A stretch of 64,000 nucleotides of DNA from JBIKWM01 sp044356305. Its GTDB lineage: Bacteria > Bacteroidota > Bacteroidia > UBA10329. The translations under genes were made by a program, and so were the position numbers. Every line of letters starts with the position of its first letter. Position 1 is the stretch's first letter. Positions 49,915 to 57,812 of this stretch are shown piece after piece. The notes beneath the pieces were generated by a model. It saw only the letters and a program-made list of their open reading frames with translations, did no database searches and was not told the origin of the DNA. The stretch is taken from contig JBIKWM010000016.1 in the NCBI GenBank assembly GCA_044356305.1, positions 1 to 64,000 of the forward strand, given 5' to 3'.

Positions 49915-50922
49915 ATGATACGCGTGGCCATCAACGGATTCGGGCGCATAGGGCGCATCACCATGCGGGCACTGCTGCAGCGGCCCGGCATTGAGGTGGT
50001 GGCCATCAACGACCTCACCGACATCCCTACCCTTCGGCATCTGTTCCGCTACGACTCGGTTCACGGCCGTTTCAGCGGCACGTGCGATATCACCGAGGCG
50101 GGCCTCAGCTTCAACGGCCATGCTGTCAGGGTCTTTGCAGAGAAAGACCCCTCGGTGCTGCCCTGGGCCGCCCTGGGGGTCGATGTGGTGATTGAGAGCA
50201 CGGGCCATTTCCTTACCCGCGAGGCGGCATCGGCCCACCTGCGTGCCGGGGCCAGGAAGGTGGTCATTTCGGCCCCGGCCAAGGACAGGGACATCCCCTC
50301 TGTGGTGATAGGCGTGAACGACCATGTGGTCAATCTATCGGACAATGTGATAAGCAACGCCTCGTGCACCACCAACTGTGCTGCGCCCATGGTCAAGGTG
50401 CTCGATGATGCCTTTGGGGTTGAGCGGGCGTTCGTCTCAACGGTGCACTCATACACAGGCGATCAGCGCCTGCACGACTCGCCCCACAAGGACCTCCGCA
50501 GGGCCCGTGCTGCCGCCCAGAGCATCGTGCCCACCACCACGGGCGCTGCCAAGGCGCTCGGGCCCATCTTCCCACATCTCAAAGACAGTCTGGGCGGGGC
50601 CGGCATTCGCGTACCGGTCATCGATGGTTCGCTCACCGACATCACGTGCATGGTCTCAAGACCTGCCACCGAAGCCGCGGTGATCGAGGCCTTCCGCGCA
50701 GCCGCACATGGGCCCATGAGGAACATCCTCGAATTCACCGAGGACGAGCTGGTGAGTGTCGATATCATCGGCAATCCGCACTCGTGCGTGTTCGATGCCA
50801 AGCTCACCTCGGTCATCGGCCCCATGGTGAAAATTGTGGGCTGGTATGACAATGAGTTCGGCTACTCAAACAGATTGGCCGACCTGATGGTGATCCTGGA
50901 TCAGCGCGGGGCGGTACGTTGA
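49915..50922 (+). CDS. gap: Glyceraldehyde-3-phosphate dehydrogenase, type I
   Basis: NAD(P)-dependent glycolytic dehydrogenase of 335 residues. The Rossmann start is RVAINGFGRIGRITMRALLQ, the catalytic cysteine lies in ISNASCTTNCAAPMVKVLDD near residue 150, and HSYTGDQRLHDSPHKDLRRA, TTTGAAKALG and WYDNEFGYSNRLADL complete the family pattern. The residue after the NAD adenine-binding strand is in VVAINDLTD, suggesting NAD preference. Length is standard. The EamA transporter gene starts 33 bp after its stop and may be co-transcribed. Certain. Confidence 0.97.
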   Translation: MIRVAINGFGRIGRITMRALLQRPGIEVVAINDLTDIPTLRHLFRYDSVHGRFSGTCDITEAGLSFNGHAVRVFAEKDPSVLPWAALGVDVVIESTGHFLTREAASAHLRAGARKVVISAPAKDRDIPSVVIGVNDHVVNLSDNVISNASCTTNCAAPMVKVLDDAFGVERAFVSTVHSYTGDQRLHDSPHKDLRRARAAAQSIVPTTTGAAKALGPIFPHLKDSLGGAGIRVPVIDGSLTDITCMVSRPATEAAVIEAFRAAAHGPMRNILEFTEDELVSVDIIGNPHSCVFDAKLTSVIGPMVKIVGWYDNEFGYSNRLADLMVILDQRGAVR

Positions 50923-50955
50923 GTTGACAATCGCTGCCCCGTACCATCGCCCCAC

Positions 50956-51798
50956 GTGGATATCCTCACCTTCGGCCTTGTCATCCTTTCAGCGCTCATG
51001 CATGCTGCCTGGAACCTGATGGCCAAGCGGTACAGCGGCAATTACAGCATCATCTATCTCTCCTTTGTTGTCGGTTGGCTCCTGGGGCTTCCGTGGGCAC
51101 TGGCCAATTTGAGTGCCACGACCGATTGGGTGGCATCGGGCCCCATCATATTGCTCACCGGGCTGTGCCACGCGGTGTATGGCTACATGCTCAACATCAC
51201 CTATCGCCATGGCGACATCAGCACACTGTACCCGTTGCTACGCGGCACCGGGGTGGCGCTGGCGGTGACAGTGGCTGTACTCGCTTTCGGTGAATCACTC
51301 GGCCGTGTGGCCGCATTGGGCATGGTGCTGGCCTTTGCCGGTGTGGCGCTCGTATCATACCGCAGAGACCGCAGCACCACCGGCCTCCGGGGCATCATAT
51401 CGGCCCTGCTGTGCGGTGCGCTCATCGGGTCATACACGGTGCTCGACAAATTGGCGGTGCAGCACGTGCATCCCATTGTGCTGCTCAATGCCACCCAGCT
51501 CATATCCGGTCTGGTGTTCCTGCCCTATGTGCTCAACCACCGCAGGCAGGAACTGGTGCACACCGTCACCCGGCTGTGGCGGCCAGTGGCCATGATCAGT
51601 GTGGTGGCGCTGCTCAGCTATGCCATCATCCTTCACGTGTTCACCTATGCCCCTTTGAGCAGAGTGACTGTGGCGCGCGAAGTGTCAGTGGCCTTCGGTG
51701 CCATTGGTGGTCACCTCATTTTCAAAGAGTCGTTCAGTCGGTCGCGCCTTGTGGGGGTCGTCCTCGTACTCATGGGCATCATGCTCATCCGATGGTGA
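50956..51798 (+). CDS. EamA/DMT-family transporter
   Basis: Ten-helix membrane carrier of 280 residues in two EamA halves. Segments include LVILSALMHAAWNLMAKRYS, LPWALANLSATTDWV, TLYPLLRGTGVALAVTVAVLAFGESL in the first half and SALLCGALIGSYTVLDKLAV, LLSYAIILHVFTYAPLSRVTVAREVS in the second. The start is GTG at 50,956. It is unrelated in detail to the carrier at 27,284 although in the same superfamily. The substrate is unknown. It lies 33 bp after gap. Confidence 0.85.
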   Translation: MDILTFGLVILSALMHAAWNLMAKRYSGNYSIIYLSFVVGWLLGLPWALANLSATTDWVASGPIILLTGLCHAVYGYMLNITYRHGDISTLYPLLRGTGVALAVTVAVLAFGESLGRVAALGMVLAFAGVALVSYRRDRSTTGLRGIISALLCGALIGSYTVLDKLAVQHVHPIVLLNATQLISGLVFLPYVLNHRRQELVHTVTRLWRPVAMISVVALLSYAIILHVFTYAPLSRVTVAREVSVAFGAIGGHLIFKESFSRSRLVGVVLVLMGIMLIRW

Positions 51799-51852
51799 GC
51801 CGGTCTGCTTACCGTTTCATTCAAACATGGTTCTTTTATCCGATTCCCTTGT

Positions 51853-51915
51853 TCAGGTTGATCAGAAAGAAAACCTGAGGCACGAGGATTTACTTTGTCA
51901 ACCCGATTCAGGTTG
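51853..51915. promoter_or_regulatory. Three TCAGGTT words upstream of the lipid gene cluster
   Basis: TCAGGTTG occurs at 51,853-51,860 and 51,908-51,915, and its complement AACCTGA at 51,872-51,878, forming one inverted pair and one direct pair around a TACTTTG box near 51,890. Placement across a likely promoter suggests a regulator site for the downstream DUF4442, acyltransferase and gpsA genes. No known regulator matches. Confidence 0.3.
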
Positions 51916-51979
51916 GCAATCAGAGGACCCAAGGGCCTCATTACCCAGTTAAGAACAGATTGAAAGTCATCTCAATAAA

Positions 51980-52480
51980 ATGGAGACAACGCTGAGCCCT
52001 CGCGCACAGAAATTCGTGTCGCGCATGCGCAACCCCTTCCTGTTCAACCTGTTTCTGCTGGCCAAACTGCCGCTGGCATGGGTGGCCGGATGCCGTATAA
52101 AGCGCATCGACAGCGCTGGTTGCGAGGTGCAGCTGCCATACGGCTGGCGAAGCCAGAACCCCTTCAACAGCATCTATTTCGCTGCACAGAGCATGGCTGC
52201 CGAGATGAGCACCGGGGTGCTGGCCCTGCTGGCCATTGAGAACAGCGGCCAGAGTGTGGCCATGTTGGTGGGCGAGATGGAGGGCGGTTTCACCAAGAAG
52301 GCCGACCGCCTTGTCACCTTCACCTGCTCCGATGGCGATAGGATGTTCGCTGCCGTGGCCGAGACATGCCGAACGGGCGAACCTGTCACCGTGCGCATGG
52401 AGACGGTGGGCCGCATGGCCGATGGCACCGAGGTGTCGCGGTTCTTTTTCACGTGGTCGCTCAAGCGGAGATCCAAGTGA
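51980..52480 (+). CDS. DUF4442 hot-dog-fold protein (thioesterase-like)
   Basis: Protein of 166 residues of the DUF4442 family, a hot-dog fold related to acyl-CoA thioesterases. Motif-like regions are FLFNLFLLAKLPLAWVAGCR, LPYGWRSQNPFNSIYFAAQS and AAEMSTGVLALLAIENSGQS, where the asparagine and helix residues usually shape the acyl pocket. No classical catalytic aspartate can be pointed out. It stands 75 bp before a glycerolipid acyltransferase gene and may handle acyl thioesters for it; this is inference from position. Confidence 0.8.
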   Translation: METTLSPRAQKFVSRMRNPFLFNLFLLAKLPLAWVAGCRIKRIDSAGCEVQLPYGWRSQNPFNSIYFAAQSMAAEMSTGVLALLAIENSGQSVAMLVGEMEGGFTKKADRLVTFTCSDGDRMFAAVAETCRTGEPVTVRMETVGRMADGTEVSRFFFTWSLKRRSK

Positions 52481-52543
52481 GAGGCTGAAGCTGCGGGCTC
52501 TGCCTCTGTGCAGAACGGAGCATCATCTGTCAATCCCTACATA

Positions 52544-52551
52544 TATCTTGG
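52544..52551 (+). promoter_or_regulatory. -7-like box of the acyltransferase gene
   Basis: TATCTTGG resembles TAnnTTTG and lies 4 bp before ATG 52,556, the common leaderless arrangement of this window. Confidence 0.35.
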
Positions 52552-52555
52552 CCCC

Positions 52556-54247
52556 ATGGCAACGCGGGTACATTCGGCAGGTGGGTGGTTGTACGATCCC
52601 ATTCAACCCGACCCCACACAATACCCGATCTACAAGCTCACTCAGGAGCGCGATGAGTTTATCCGCGAGCTGATTGCACATAGCATTGCCAACATACGCG
52701 AGGCGATAGGCAAGAATTCCCACGGTCTGAAAGATGAACTGGCCAAGACCCTCTATCAGGAACGGATTCGCCTGACCCAGACGCCCTGGAAGGCCGATGC
52801 GCCCGATGAGAAACTGTTCTGGGCCAAGGTGCGCAAGGATATGGTGCGCGTACGCGAGGACAAGGCCGACTTTGAGGTGTACGATGAACTGGTGGAACGC
52901 ATCGTGACCCGCTATGCCAACGAGATAGCCGGGTATTTTGATGTACGTACCCACGACTTTGCCAAATGGACCTCAACCAACCTCATCTCTAGGCTGCTCA
53001 ATGCATCGCAGGGTAAGGGAATCTCCAGGTTCTGGACCACCAACCATAACCTGCACGACAAGGTGCATCTGGTGGGGCACATTGACCATATACGCGAATT
53101 GGCCAAGCGCGGAACCATCGTCATGGTGCCCACGCACTTCTCAAACCTCGACTCCATTCTAATAGGCTGGGCCATTCAGAGCATCGGGCTGCCACCCTTC
53201 CTGTACGGTGCCGGTCTGAATCTTTTCGGTATAAAGCTGCTCTCCTATTTCATGAACCGATTAGGAGCGTACAAGGTGGACAGGCGCAAGAAGAGCCTGC
53301 TTTACCTCGAAACACTCAAGGCCTACTCCACCCTCTCGCTGCAAAGGGGCTGCCACGGGCTCTTCTTTCCGGGCGGCACACGCTCGCGCAGCGGAGCCAT
53401 TGAGAAAAGACTCAAACTTGGGCTGCTGGGCACAGCACTGGAGGCACAGCGACTGGCCTATGAGCGCGATGGCGACAAGGCCCGCAAGCTCTTCGTTGTG
53501 CCTGTTATCATCGATTACAATTTCGTGCTCGAGGCACAGGGACTTATTGACCAACACCTGAAATACAGCGGTCAGGAGCAGTATTATGTGGAGAATGACA
53601 ACTTCTCCACCTCGGTGAAGATGGCTCAGTTCATATACAATTTCTTCAACGCATCGAGCGAGATGGCGGTCATTTTCGGCAAGCCGATGGACCTTTTCGG
53701 CAACGATGTGGACATGCAGGGCAACAGCCTCGACCCGGCTGGCCGGCACGTGAATGTGCGCGACTATTTCGTTTCGGGCGGTGAGGTGCGCAAAGACCTG
53801 CAGCGCGATGCAGAGTACACCCGCATGCTGGGCAGGCGCATCGTGGAGACCTACCACCGCGAGAGCATCATCTTCTGCAGCCATCTTGTGGCATTTGCAG
53901 GGTTCAACATCATCAAAAAGAAATTCTCGCGGCTCGACCTGTATGGCCTGCTCAGGCTGCCCAAAGAGGACCTGATAATCACCAAGCGCGAACTGCTGGT
54001 GGTCTGCAGCAATCTGACCAATAGGCTACGCGAGCTGCATGCCGAGAAGGAAGTGGACATTGAACGCGAGATAGCCGAAGATGACGTGAGCGACATCATC
54101 CGCAAGGGACTGATGAACCTCGGACTGTATCACATCAATCTGCCCATTGCTCTCAACGAGGCAGGTGATTTTGAGAGTCAGGACATCAAACTGCTGCTCT
54201 ATTACCATAACAGATTGGACGGATATGGGCTCGAGGGGTACGTCTGA
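52556..54247 (+). CDS. Glycerol-phosphate acyltransferase (PlsB/PlsC type)
   Basis: Membrane-associated acyltransferase of 563 residues. The catalytic HX4D motif is in VMVPTHFSNLDSILIGWAIQ near 193-198, followed by the substrate motif LFFPGGTRSRSGAIEKRLKL near 270 and a proline motif in LFVVPVIIDYNFVLEAQ. Its length and the C-terminal 200-residue part are closer to PlsB-like glycerol-3-phosphate acyltransferases than to short PlsC enzymes. ATG 52,556 is taken; GTG 52,508 would add 16 residues. The gene for GpsA, which makes glycerol-3-phosphate, overlaps its end by 23 bp, a strong functional link for phospholipid synthesis. Confidence 0.85.
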   Translation: MATRVHSAGGWLYDPIQPDPTQYPIYKLTQERDEFIRELIAHSIANIREAIGKNSHGLKDELAKTLYQERIRLTQTPWKADAPDEKLFWAKVRKDMVRVREDKADFEVYDELVERIVTRYANEIAGYFDVRTHDFAKWTSTNLISRLLNASQGKGISRFWTTNHNLHDKVHLVGHIDHIRELAKRGTIVMVPTHFSNLDSILIGWAIQSIGLPPFLYGAGLNLFGIKLLSYFMNRLGAYKVDRRKKSLLYLETLKAYSTLSLQRGCHGLFFPGGTRSRSGAIEKRLKLGLLGTALEAQRLAYERDGDKARKLFVVPVIIDYNFVLEAQGLIDQHLKYSGQEQYYVENDNFSTSVKMAQFIYNFFNASSEMAVIFGKPMDLFGNDVDMQGNSLDPAGRHVNVRDYFVSGGEVRKDLQRDAEYTRMLGRRIVETYHRESIIFCSHLVAFAGFNIIKKKFSRLDLYGLLRLPKEDLIITKRELLVVCSNLTNRLRELHAEKEVDIEREIAEDDVSDIIRKGLMNLGLYHINLPIALNEAGDFESQDIKLLLYYHNRLDGYGLEGYV

Positions 54248-55310
54248 CAAAAAGCCCGTGGGGGTTGTGGGCGCGGGCAGCTTCGGCTCGGCCATAGCCA
54301 ATATCCTGGCCGAGAATCAGGATGTGATCCTATATACCCGCCACCCACATGTGGCCGAGAGCATACGCGCCTCGCGCGACAACCGGGGCCGCACCATGGC
54401 GCCCAATGTGCAGGCCGTGACCGATTTCAAAGAGGTGGCCGAACGCTGCACCCTCATCTTCCCCATCATGCCATCGGCTGCTTTCAGGGATATGGCCCGC
54501 GGTCTGGGCCAACATCTTACACCCGAGCATATCCTGGTGCATGGCACCAAAGGCTTTGATGTGCGCCTGCCTGAGGGGCATTCGCTCAGCCACGACTACA
54601 AACTCCTGCCCAAGCGCGTGTACACCATGAGCGAGATCATCCTCGAGGAGACCATTGTACGCAGGGTGGGCTGTCTGGCCGGTCCGAACCTGGCCAGCGA
54701 GATGCTTGCGGGCCAACCGGCTGCCACGGTGGTGGCGAGCCGATTCGATGAGGTGGTGCGCATGGCGCAGCGGGCCCTGGGCACCCCCAGGTTTCAGGTG
54801 TATGGAAGCAAGGACATCACCGGGATTGAGATTGCCGGGGTGGTGAAGAACGTGATCGCCATTGCCTCGGGCATGGTGAGCGGACTGGGTCTTGGCGAGA
54901 ATGCCCGCGCACTGCTCATAAGCCGCGGACTGTTGGAGATGGCCCATCTGGGAAAGATGCTTGGAGGCGACCTCAGTGCCTTCTTCGGCCTGGCCGGGGT
55001 GGGCGACCTGGTGGCCACCTGCGCCAGCCCCAAAAGCCGCAACTACACCGTTGGCTACCGTGTGGCCAAGGGCGAATCGTTGGAAGAGGTGACCCGCGAC
55101 TACGATGAGCTGGCCGAAGGTGTCAACACCTCCAGGGTGATGATGGGCCTGGCCAACCATCTGGGCACCCGCGCCCCGCTCACCGAGACCGTGCACCGCA
55201 TCCTTTTCGATGGGTTGTCTGCCGCGGAGGGCATGGACGAGTTCATGGCCACCCCGTTTCAGGTGGACCTTGACATGAGCAGATTGGGGTCAGGCAGAGC
55301 CGAGGGCTGA
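54225..55310 (+). CDS. gpsA: Glycerol-3-phosphate dehydrogenase [NAD(P)+]
   Basis: Cytoplasmic enzyme (361 residues) that reduces dihydroxyacetone phosphate to glycerol-3-phosphate for phospholipid synthesis. The N-terminal Rossmann motif is VGVVGAGSFGSAIANILAEN; later come FPIMPSAAFRDMARGLGQHL, GPNLASEMLAGQPAATVVAS, the catalytic lysine region EIAGVVKNVIAIASGMVSGL and AGVGDLVATCASPKSRNYTV. The frame opens upstream, but ATG 54,225 gives the normal start and leaves a 23-bp overlap with the acyltransferase gene. The N-terminal tail MGSRGTSDKKP is slightly longer than usual. Confidence 0.95.
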   Translation: MGSRGTSDKKPVGVVGAGSFGSAIANILAENQDVILYTRHPHVAESIRASRDNRGRTMAPNVQAVTDFKEVAERCTLIFPIMPSAAFRDMARGLGQHLTPEHILVHGTKGFDVRLPEGHSLSHDYKLLPKRVYTMSEIILEETIVRRVGCLAGPNLASEMLAGQPAATVVASRFDEVVRMAQRALGTPRFQVYGSKDITGIEIAGVVKNVIAIASGMVSGLGLGENARALLISRGLLEMAHLGKMLGGDLSAFFGLAGVGDLVATCASPKSRNYTVGYRVAKGESLEEVTRDYDELAEGVNTSRVMMGLANHLGTRAPLTETVHRILFDGLSAAEGMDEFMATPFQVDLDMSRLGSGRAEG

Positions 55311-55311
55311 T

Positions 55312-56073
55312 TCAGCCTGCCCTGTTCACCTGTGTTGCGCTGCCCTGGTCGGTGCAGAGCACCAACATCTCATCAATGTTGACATGTGCCGGGCGGCTGA
55401 CGGCAAATACCACGCACTCGGCAATATCGTTGGCGGTGAGGGGGCTTATCCCCGAATAGACACGCTTGGCGCGTTCGGCATCGCCATCAAATCGCACAAG
55501 GCTGAACTCGGTCTCCACCAATCCCGGTGCGATGTTGGTGACCTTTATGCGATGTGGCAGCAGGTCCATCCGCATTCCTCGACTCAGGGCATGCACCGCA
55601 TGTTTGGTAGCGCAGTACACGTTGCCGTTGGCATACACCTCGCGCCCGGCAATGGAACCGATGTTGACGATATGCCCGCTGTTGCGTTCAACCATGCCGG
55701 GTACCACTGCGCGTGTCACCCATAACAGGCCCTTCAGGTTGGTATCGATCATCCGTTCCCAGTGGTCAGCGTCACCGTTCTGAATTGGATCAAGGCCAGC
55801 GGCCAGCCCGGCATTGTTGATCAATACATCTATCTGCCTCCATTCAGCGGGCAAGTCGGCTATCGTCTTGTTCACCTCCACGCGCCTGCGCACATCGAGC
55901 CCGATACAGAGGCATGATGTGCCTTTCGCACTGAGCTCTGAGGACAGGTCTAGAAGCCTTTCTGTTCGCCTTGCCGCCAATATGAGCCTGTAACGCCCAA
56001 GGGCAGCCAATGCTCGTGCTGTGGCCTCTCCGATGCCCGAACTGGCACCACTTATAAACACTGTTCTCATCAT
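55312..56073 (-). CDS. Short-chain dehydrogenase/reductase
   Basis: NAD(P)H-dependent SDR of 253 residues. The cofactor motif is TVFISGASSGIGEATARALAAL near 4-25, the structural motif NNAG is in DVLINNAGLAAGLD, the catalytic serine in HIVNIGSIAGREVY and the YX3K pair in GNVYCATKHAVHALS. The arginine-rich loop AARRTER suggests NADPH use. It resembles YdfG-type (serine / 3-hydroxy acid) dehydrogenases, but the substrate is not fixed by sequence. Its TACCTTCG box ends 4 bp upstream, and the upstream region also holds the BlaI operator dyads, so it may be under the same repressor. Confidence 0.92.
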   Translation of the reverse strand: MMRTVFISGASSGIGEATARALAALGRYRLILAARRTERLLDLSSELSAKGTSCLCIGLDVRRRVEVNKTIADLPAEWRQIDVLINNAGLAAGLDPIQNGDADHWERMIDTNLKGLLWVTRAVVPGMVERNSGHIVNIGSIAGREVYANGNVYCATKHAVHALSRGMRMDLLPHRIKVTNIAPGLVETEFSLVRFDGDAERAKRVYSGISPLTANDIAECVVFAVSRPAHVNIDEMLVLCTDQGSATQVNRAG

Positions 56074-56077
56074 GCTG

Positions 56078-56085
56078 CGAAGGTA
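56078..56085 (-). promoter_or_regulatory. -7 box of the SDR gene
   Basis: TACCTTCG on the minus strand, 4 bp before the ATG. Its -33 region should fall near 56,105-56,110, next to the first BlaI-type dyad. Confidence 0.55.
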
Positions 56086-56107
56086 CCGTTCATCTTTTTC
56101 AGCTATA

Positions 56108-56143
56108 AACTAAATTATTAGTTGGTGAACTAAAAATATAGTT
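56108..56143. promoter_or_regulatory. Two BlaI-type operator dyads
   Basis: AACTAA-ATTA-TTAGTT at 56,108-56,123 and AACTA-AAAATA-TAGTT at 56,128-56,143 are two inverted repeats with centres 20 bp apart, two helical turns. They lie between the SDR and blaI and run up to the blaI -7 box. BlaI/MecI repressors bind similar A/T-rich dyads with TA(C)..GTA ends, so autoregulation by the adjacent BlaI is likely. Confidence 0.7.
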
Positions 56144-56150
56144 ACATTTG
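56143..56150 (+). promoter_or_regulatory. -7 box of blaI-blaR1
   Basis: TACATTTG, an exact TAnnTTTG match, abuts the second operator dyad and ends 5 bp before the blaI ATG. A repressor on the dyad would cover the promoter. The message would be leaderless. Confidence 0.7.
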
Positions 56151-56155
56151 TGGCC

Positions 56156-56533
56156 ATGAAAGATCTGACACGCGCAGAAGAACAGGTGATGATGATCCTG
56201 TGGGATCTGAAAAAAGCCTTTGTGAAGGACATCATTGTGCAGATGCCTGAACCGAAACCGGCCTACAACACAGTGAGCACCATCATCCGCATACTCGAGA
56301 AGAAAGGCGTGGTGGGTTACGAGGCGTTCGGTAAGACACACCGCTACCACCCCACCATGAGCCGCGAGGAGTATTCCAAGTATAGGGTGGATCATGTGCT
56401 TGACGGCTATTTCCAGGGCTCATTCTCAAACCTGGTCTCGTTTTTTGTGAAGGACCGTGACTTGACGGTGCGCGAGATGGACGAGTTGATGCATCTGGTG
56501 GAACAGAGGAAGAAGACCGCGCAGCAACCATGA
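56156..56533 (+). CDS. BlaI/MecI-family transcriptional repressor
   Basis: Winged-helix repressor of 125 residues. It begins MKDLTRAEEQVMMILWDLKK, then KPAYNTVSTIIRILEKKGVVG with the recognition helix and YEAFGKTHRYHPTMSREEY with the wing, all characteristic of BlaI/MecI/CopY proteins. The C-terminal helices serve dimerisation and carry the site cut by the BlaR1 protease in classical systems. ATG 56,156 is chosen. Its stop overlaps the BlaR1-like gene by 4 bp (ATGA). Two dyads just upstream are its probable operators. Confidence 0.92.
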   Translation: MKDLTRAEEQVMMILWDLKKAFVKDIIVQMPEPKPAYNTVSTIIRILEKKGVVGYEAFGKTHRYHPTMSREEYSKYRVDHVLDGYFQGSFSNLVSFFVKDRDLTVREMDELMHLVEQRKKTAQQP

Positions 56534-57714
56534 ATGCGCTGATAACATATCTGTGGGTGAGCGGTCTGTCCCTTTGGGCCGTTGTGCCATTGTATCTGCT
56601 GGTGCGAGGAACCACATGGTTCAGCCTTAACCGTCTGGTTCTCCTTTCGAGCGTATTGATGGCCATGGTCTGTCCGTTTGTCCCATTGCATGTGGGCAAT
56701 GGAGTGGCAGATTTCAGCTCTTTGCTGCCTGAGGTGGAGTTGACAGGCGCTGCCGGCACTGGAGCGGTGACCGAGATTTGGCCATGGGTCGTAGGTGCAT
56801 GGGCCTTGGGCACATTTTTCATGTTGGTGCGGCTCGGGCTGTCCATTCTCGGATTGATGAAGGCACTGTCCCATGCGGTGCCATCGGCCGATGGCACGCT
56901 TGCCTCTATTGATCAAGACCCGTTCTCTTTCTTCGGCCGGATTATGCTGCCGCTGGGGCTCCAAGGCCGCGAACGGGATCTGGTCCTTGCGCATGAAAAG
57001 GTGCACGTATCGCGCTGGCACAGCCTGGACCGAATCATCATGGAGCTGGTGCGCTGCGTCCAGTGGTTCAACCCAGTGGCCCACCTGCTTTGCCACTTTA
57101 CGGCCGAAGTGCACGAATTGGAGGCTGACGCCATCGTCAGTCCCAGTGGCAAAGGCACCGAATATGCCGGACTCATCCTGTCACAGGCCATTTCGGGCCG
57201 CAGCATCGCTGCACCGGTAAACGCTTTCTTCAACCAATCACTCATCAAAACCAGAATGATCATGCTTACACAGAAAAGAACCCCTGCGCACGGGCTAGTG
57301 CGCCACTTGGCCCTTCTGCCCGCGTTGGTTGCCATGCTCTGGCTCAATGCATGTGCCGATGGGGGGCCTTCCGCATCGGATGATCAGAGCATGCAGGATA
57401 CCGTGTTGGAACAGGCCGAGAAGATGCCCGAGTTTCCGGGCGGAATGGGCGAGCTGGCCGCTTTTCTTGGGTCGGAGATCAAGTACCCCGAATCAGCAAA
57501 GGCCGATAGTCTCGAGGGGAAGGTTTTTGTCAGTTTCTGCATCGCCACTGATGGCAAGGTCACAGAAGTGGCCGTTGCAAAGGGCCTGCGTGATGATCTG
57601 GATGCCGAGGCTGTGCGAGCCGTGAGCGCCATGCCTGCTTGGACCCCAGGTACCGATAAGGGCCGGGCCGTGAAGGTGAGACTCACACTGCCTATCGGCT
57701 TCAAGTTAAGTTGA
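56530..57714 (+). CDS. BlaR1/M56-family sensor peptidase fused to a TonB C-terminal domain
   Basis: Membrane protein of 394 residues. Four hydrophobic segments in the first half (ALITYLWVSGLSLWAVVPLYLL, LVLLSSVLMAMVCPFVPL, WPWVVGAWALGTFFMLVRLG and ALLPALVAMLWLNACA) flank an M56 zinc-peptidase core with the HEXXH motif in VLAHEKVHVSRWHSLD and the glutamate region EVHELEADAIV. Instead of a penicillin-binding sensor domain, residues about 305-394 are a TonB C-terminal domain (KYPESAKADSLEGKVFVSFC, AWTPGTDKGRAVKVRLTLP). The BlaI repressor gene directly precedes it. The signal sensed is unknown; beta-lactam sensing is not supported because the sensor domain is missing. A strong terminator follows. 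Confidence 0.88.
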   Translation: MNALITYLWVSGLSLWAVVPLYLLVRGTTWFSLNRLVLLSSVLMAMVCPFVPLHVGNGVADFSSLLPEVELTGAAGTGAVTEIWPWVVGAWALGTFFMLVRLGLSILGLMKALSHAVPSADGTLASIDQDPFSFFGRIMLPLGLQGRERDLVLAHEKVHVSRWHSLDRIIMELVRCVQWFNPVAHLLCHFTAEVHELEADAIVSPSGKGTEYAGLILSQAISGRSIAAPVNAFFNQSLIKTRMIMLTQKRTPAHGLVRHLALLPALVAMLWLNACADGGPSASDDQSMQDTVLEQAEKMPEFPGGMGELAAFLGSEIKYPESAKADSLEGKVFVSFCIATDGKVTEVAVAKGLRDDLDAEAVRAVSAMPAWTPGTDKGRAVKVRLTLPIGFKLS

Positions 57715-57737
57715 CCTTGGCGAGTCTGAATAATGAG

Positions 57738-57763
57738 AAGAGGGCTGTGCCCTCTTTTTTTTT
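57738..57763 (+). terminator. Rho-independent terminator of blaI-blaR1
   Basis: Perfect 8-bp stem AAGAGGGC / GCCCTCTT with a three-base loop followed by nine T residues. It lies 24 bp after the BlaR1 stop and separates this operon from the SPFH operon. Confidence 0.9.
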
Positions 57764-57770
57764 GGTTGAA

Positions 57771-57792
57771 TGATATTATTGTGATATCATTG
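57771..57792 (+). promoter_or_regulatory. Tandem Arc-type operator boxes overlapping the SPFH promoter
   Basis: TGATATTA (57,771-57,778) and TGATATCA (57,782-57,789, a perfect 8-bp palindrome) are spaced 11 bp start to start, one helical turn. They sit between a TTG at 57,766-57,768 and the -7-like TATCATTG at 57,785-57,792, so binding would block the promoter. Ribbon-helix-helix repressors typically bind such tandem short boxes, and an Arc-type protein is encoded as the last gene of this operon. Confidence 0.6.
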
Positions 57793-57812
57793 CACCATCA
57801 ATTCAAATAGAC

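Noticed and set aside
56530..57714. Beta-lactam resistance regulation by BlaI/BlaR1
   Set aside because: The penicillin-binding sensor domain is missing and no beta-lactamase is adjacent; the protein ends in a TonB domain.
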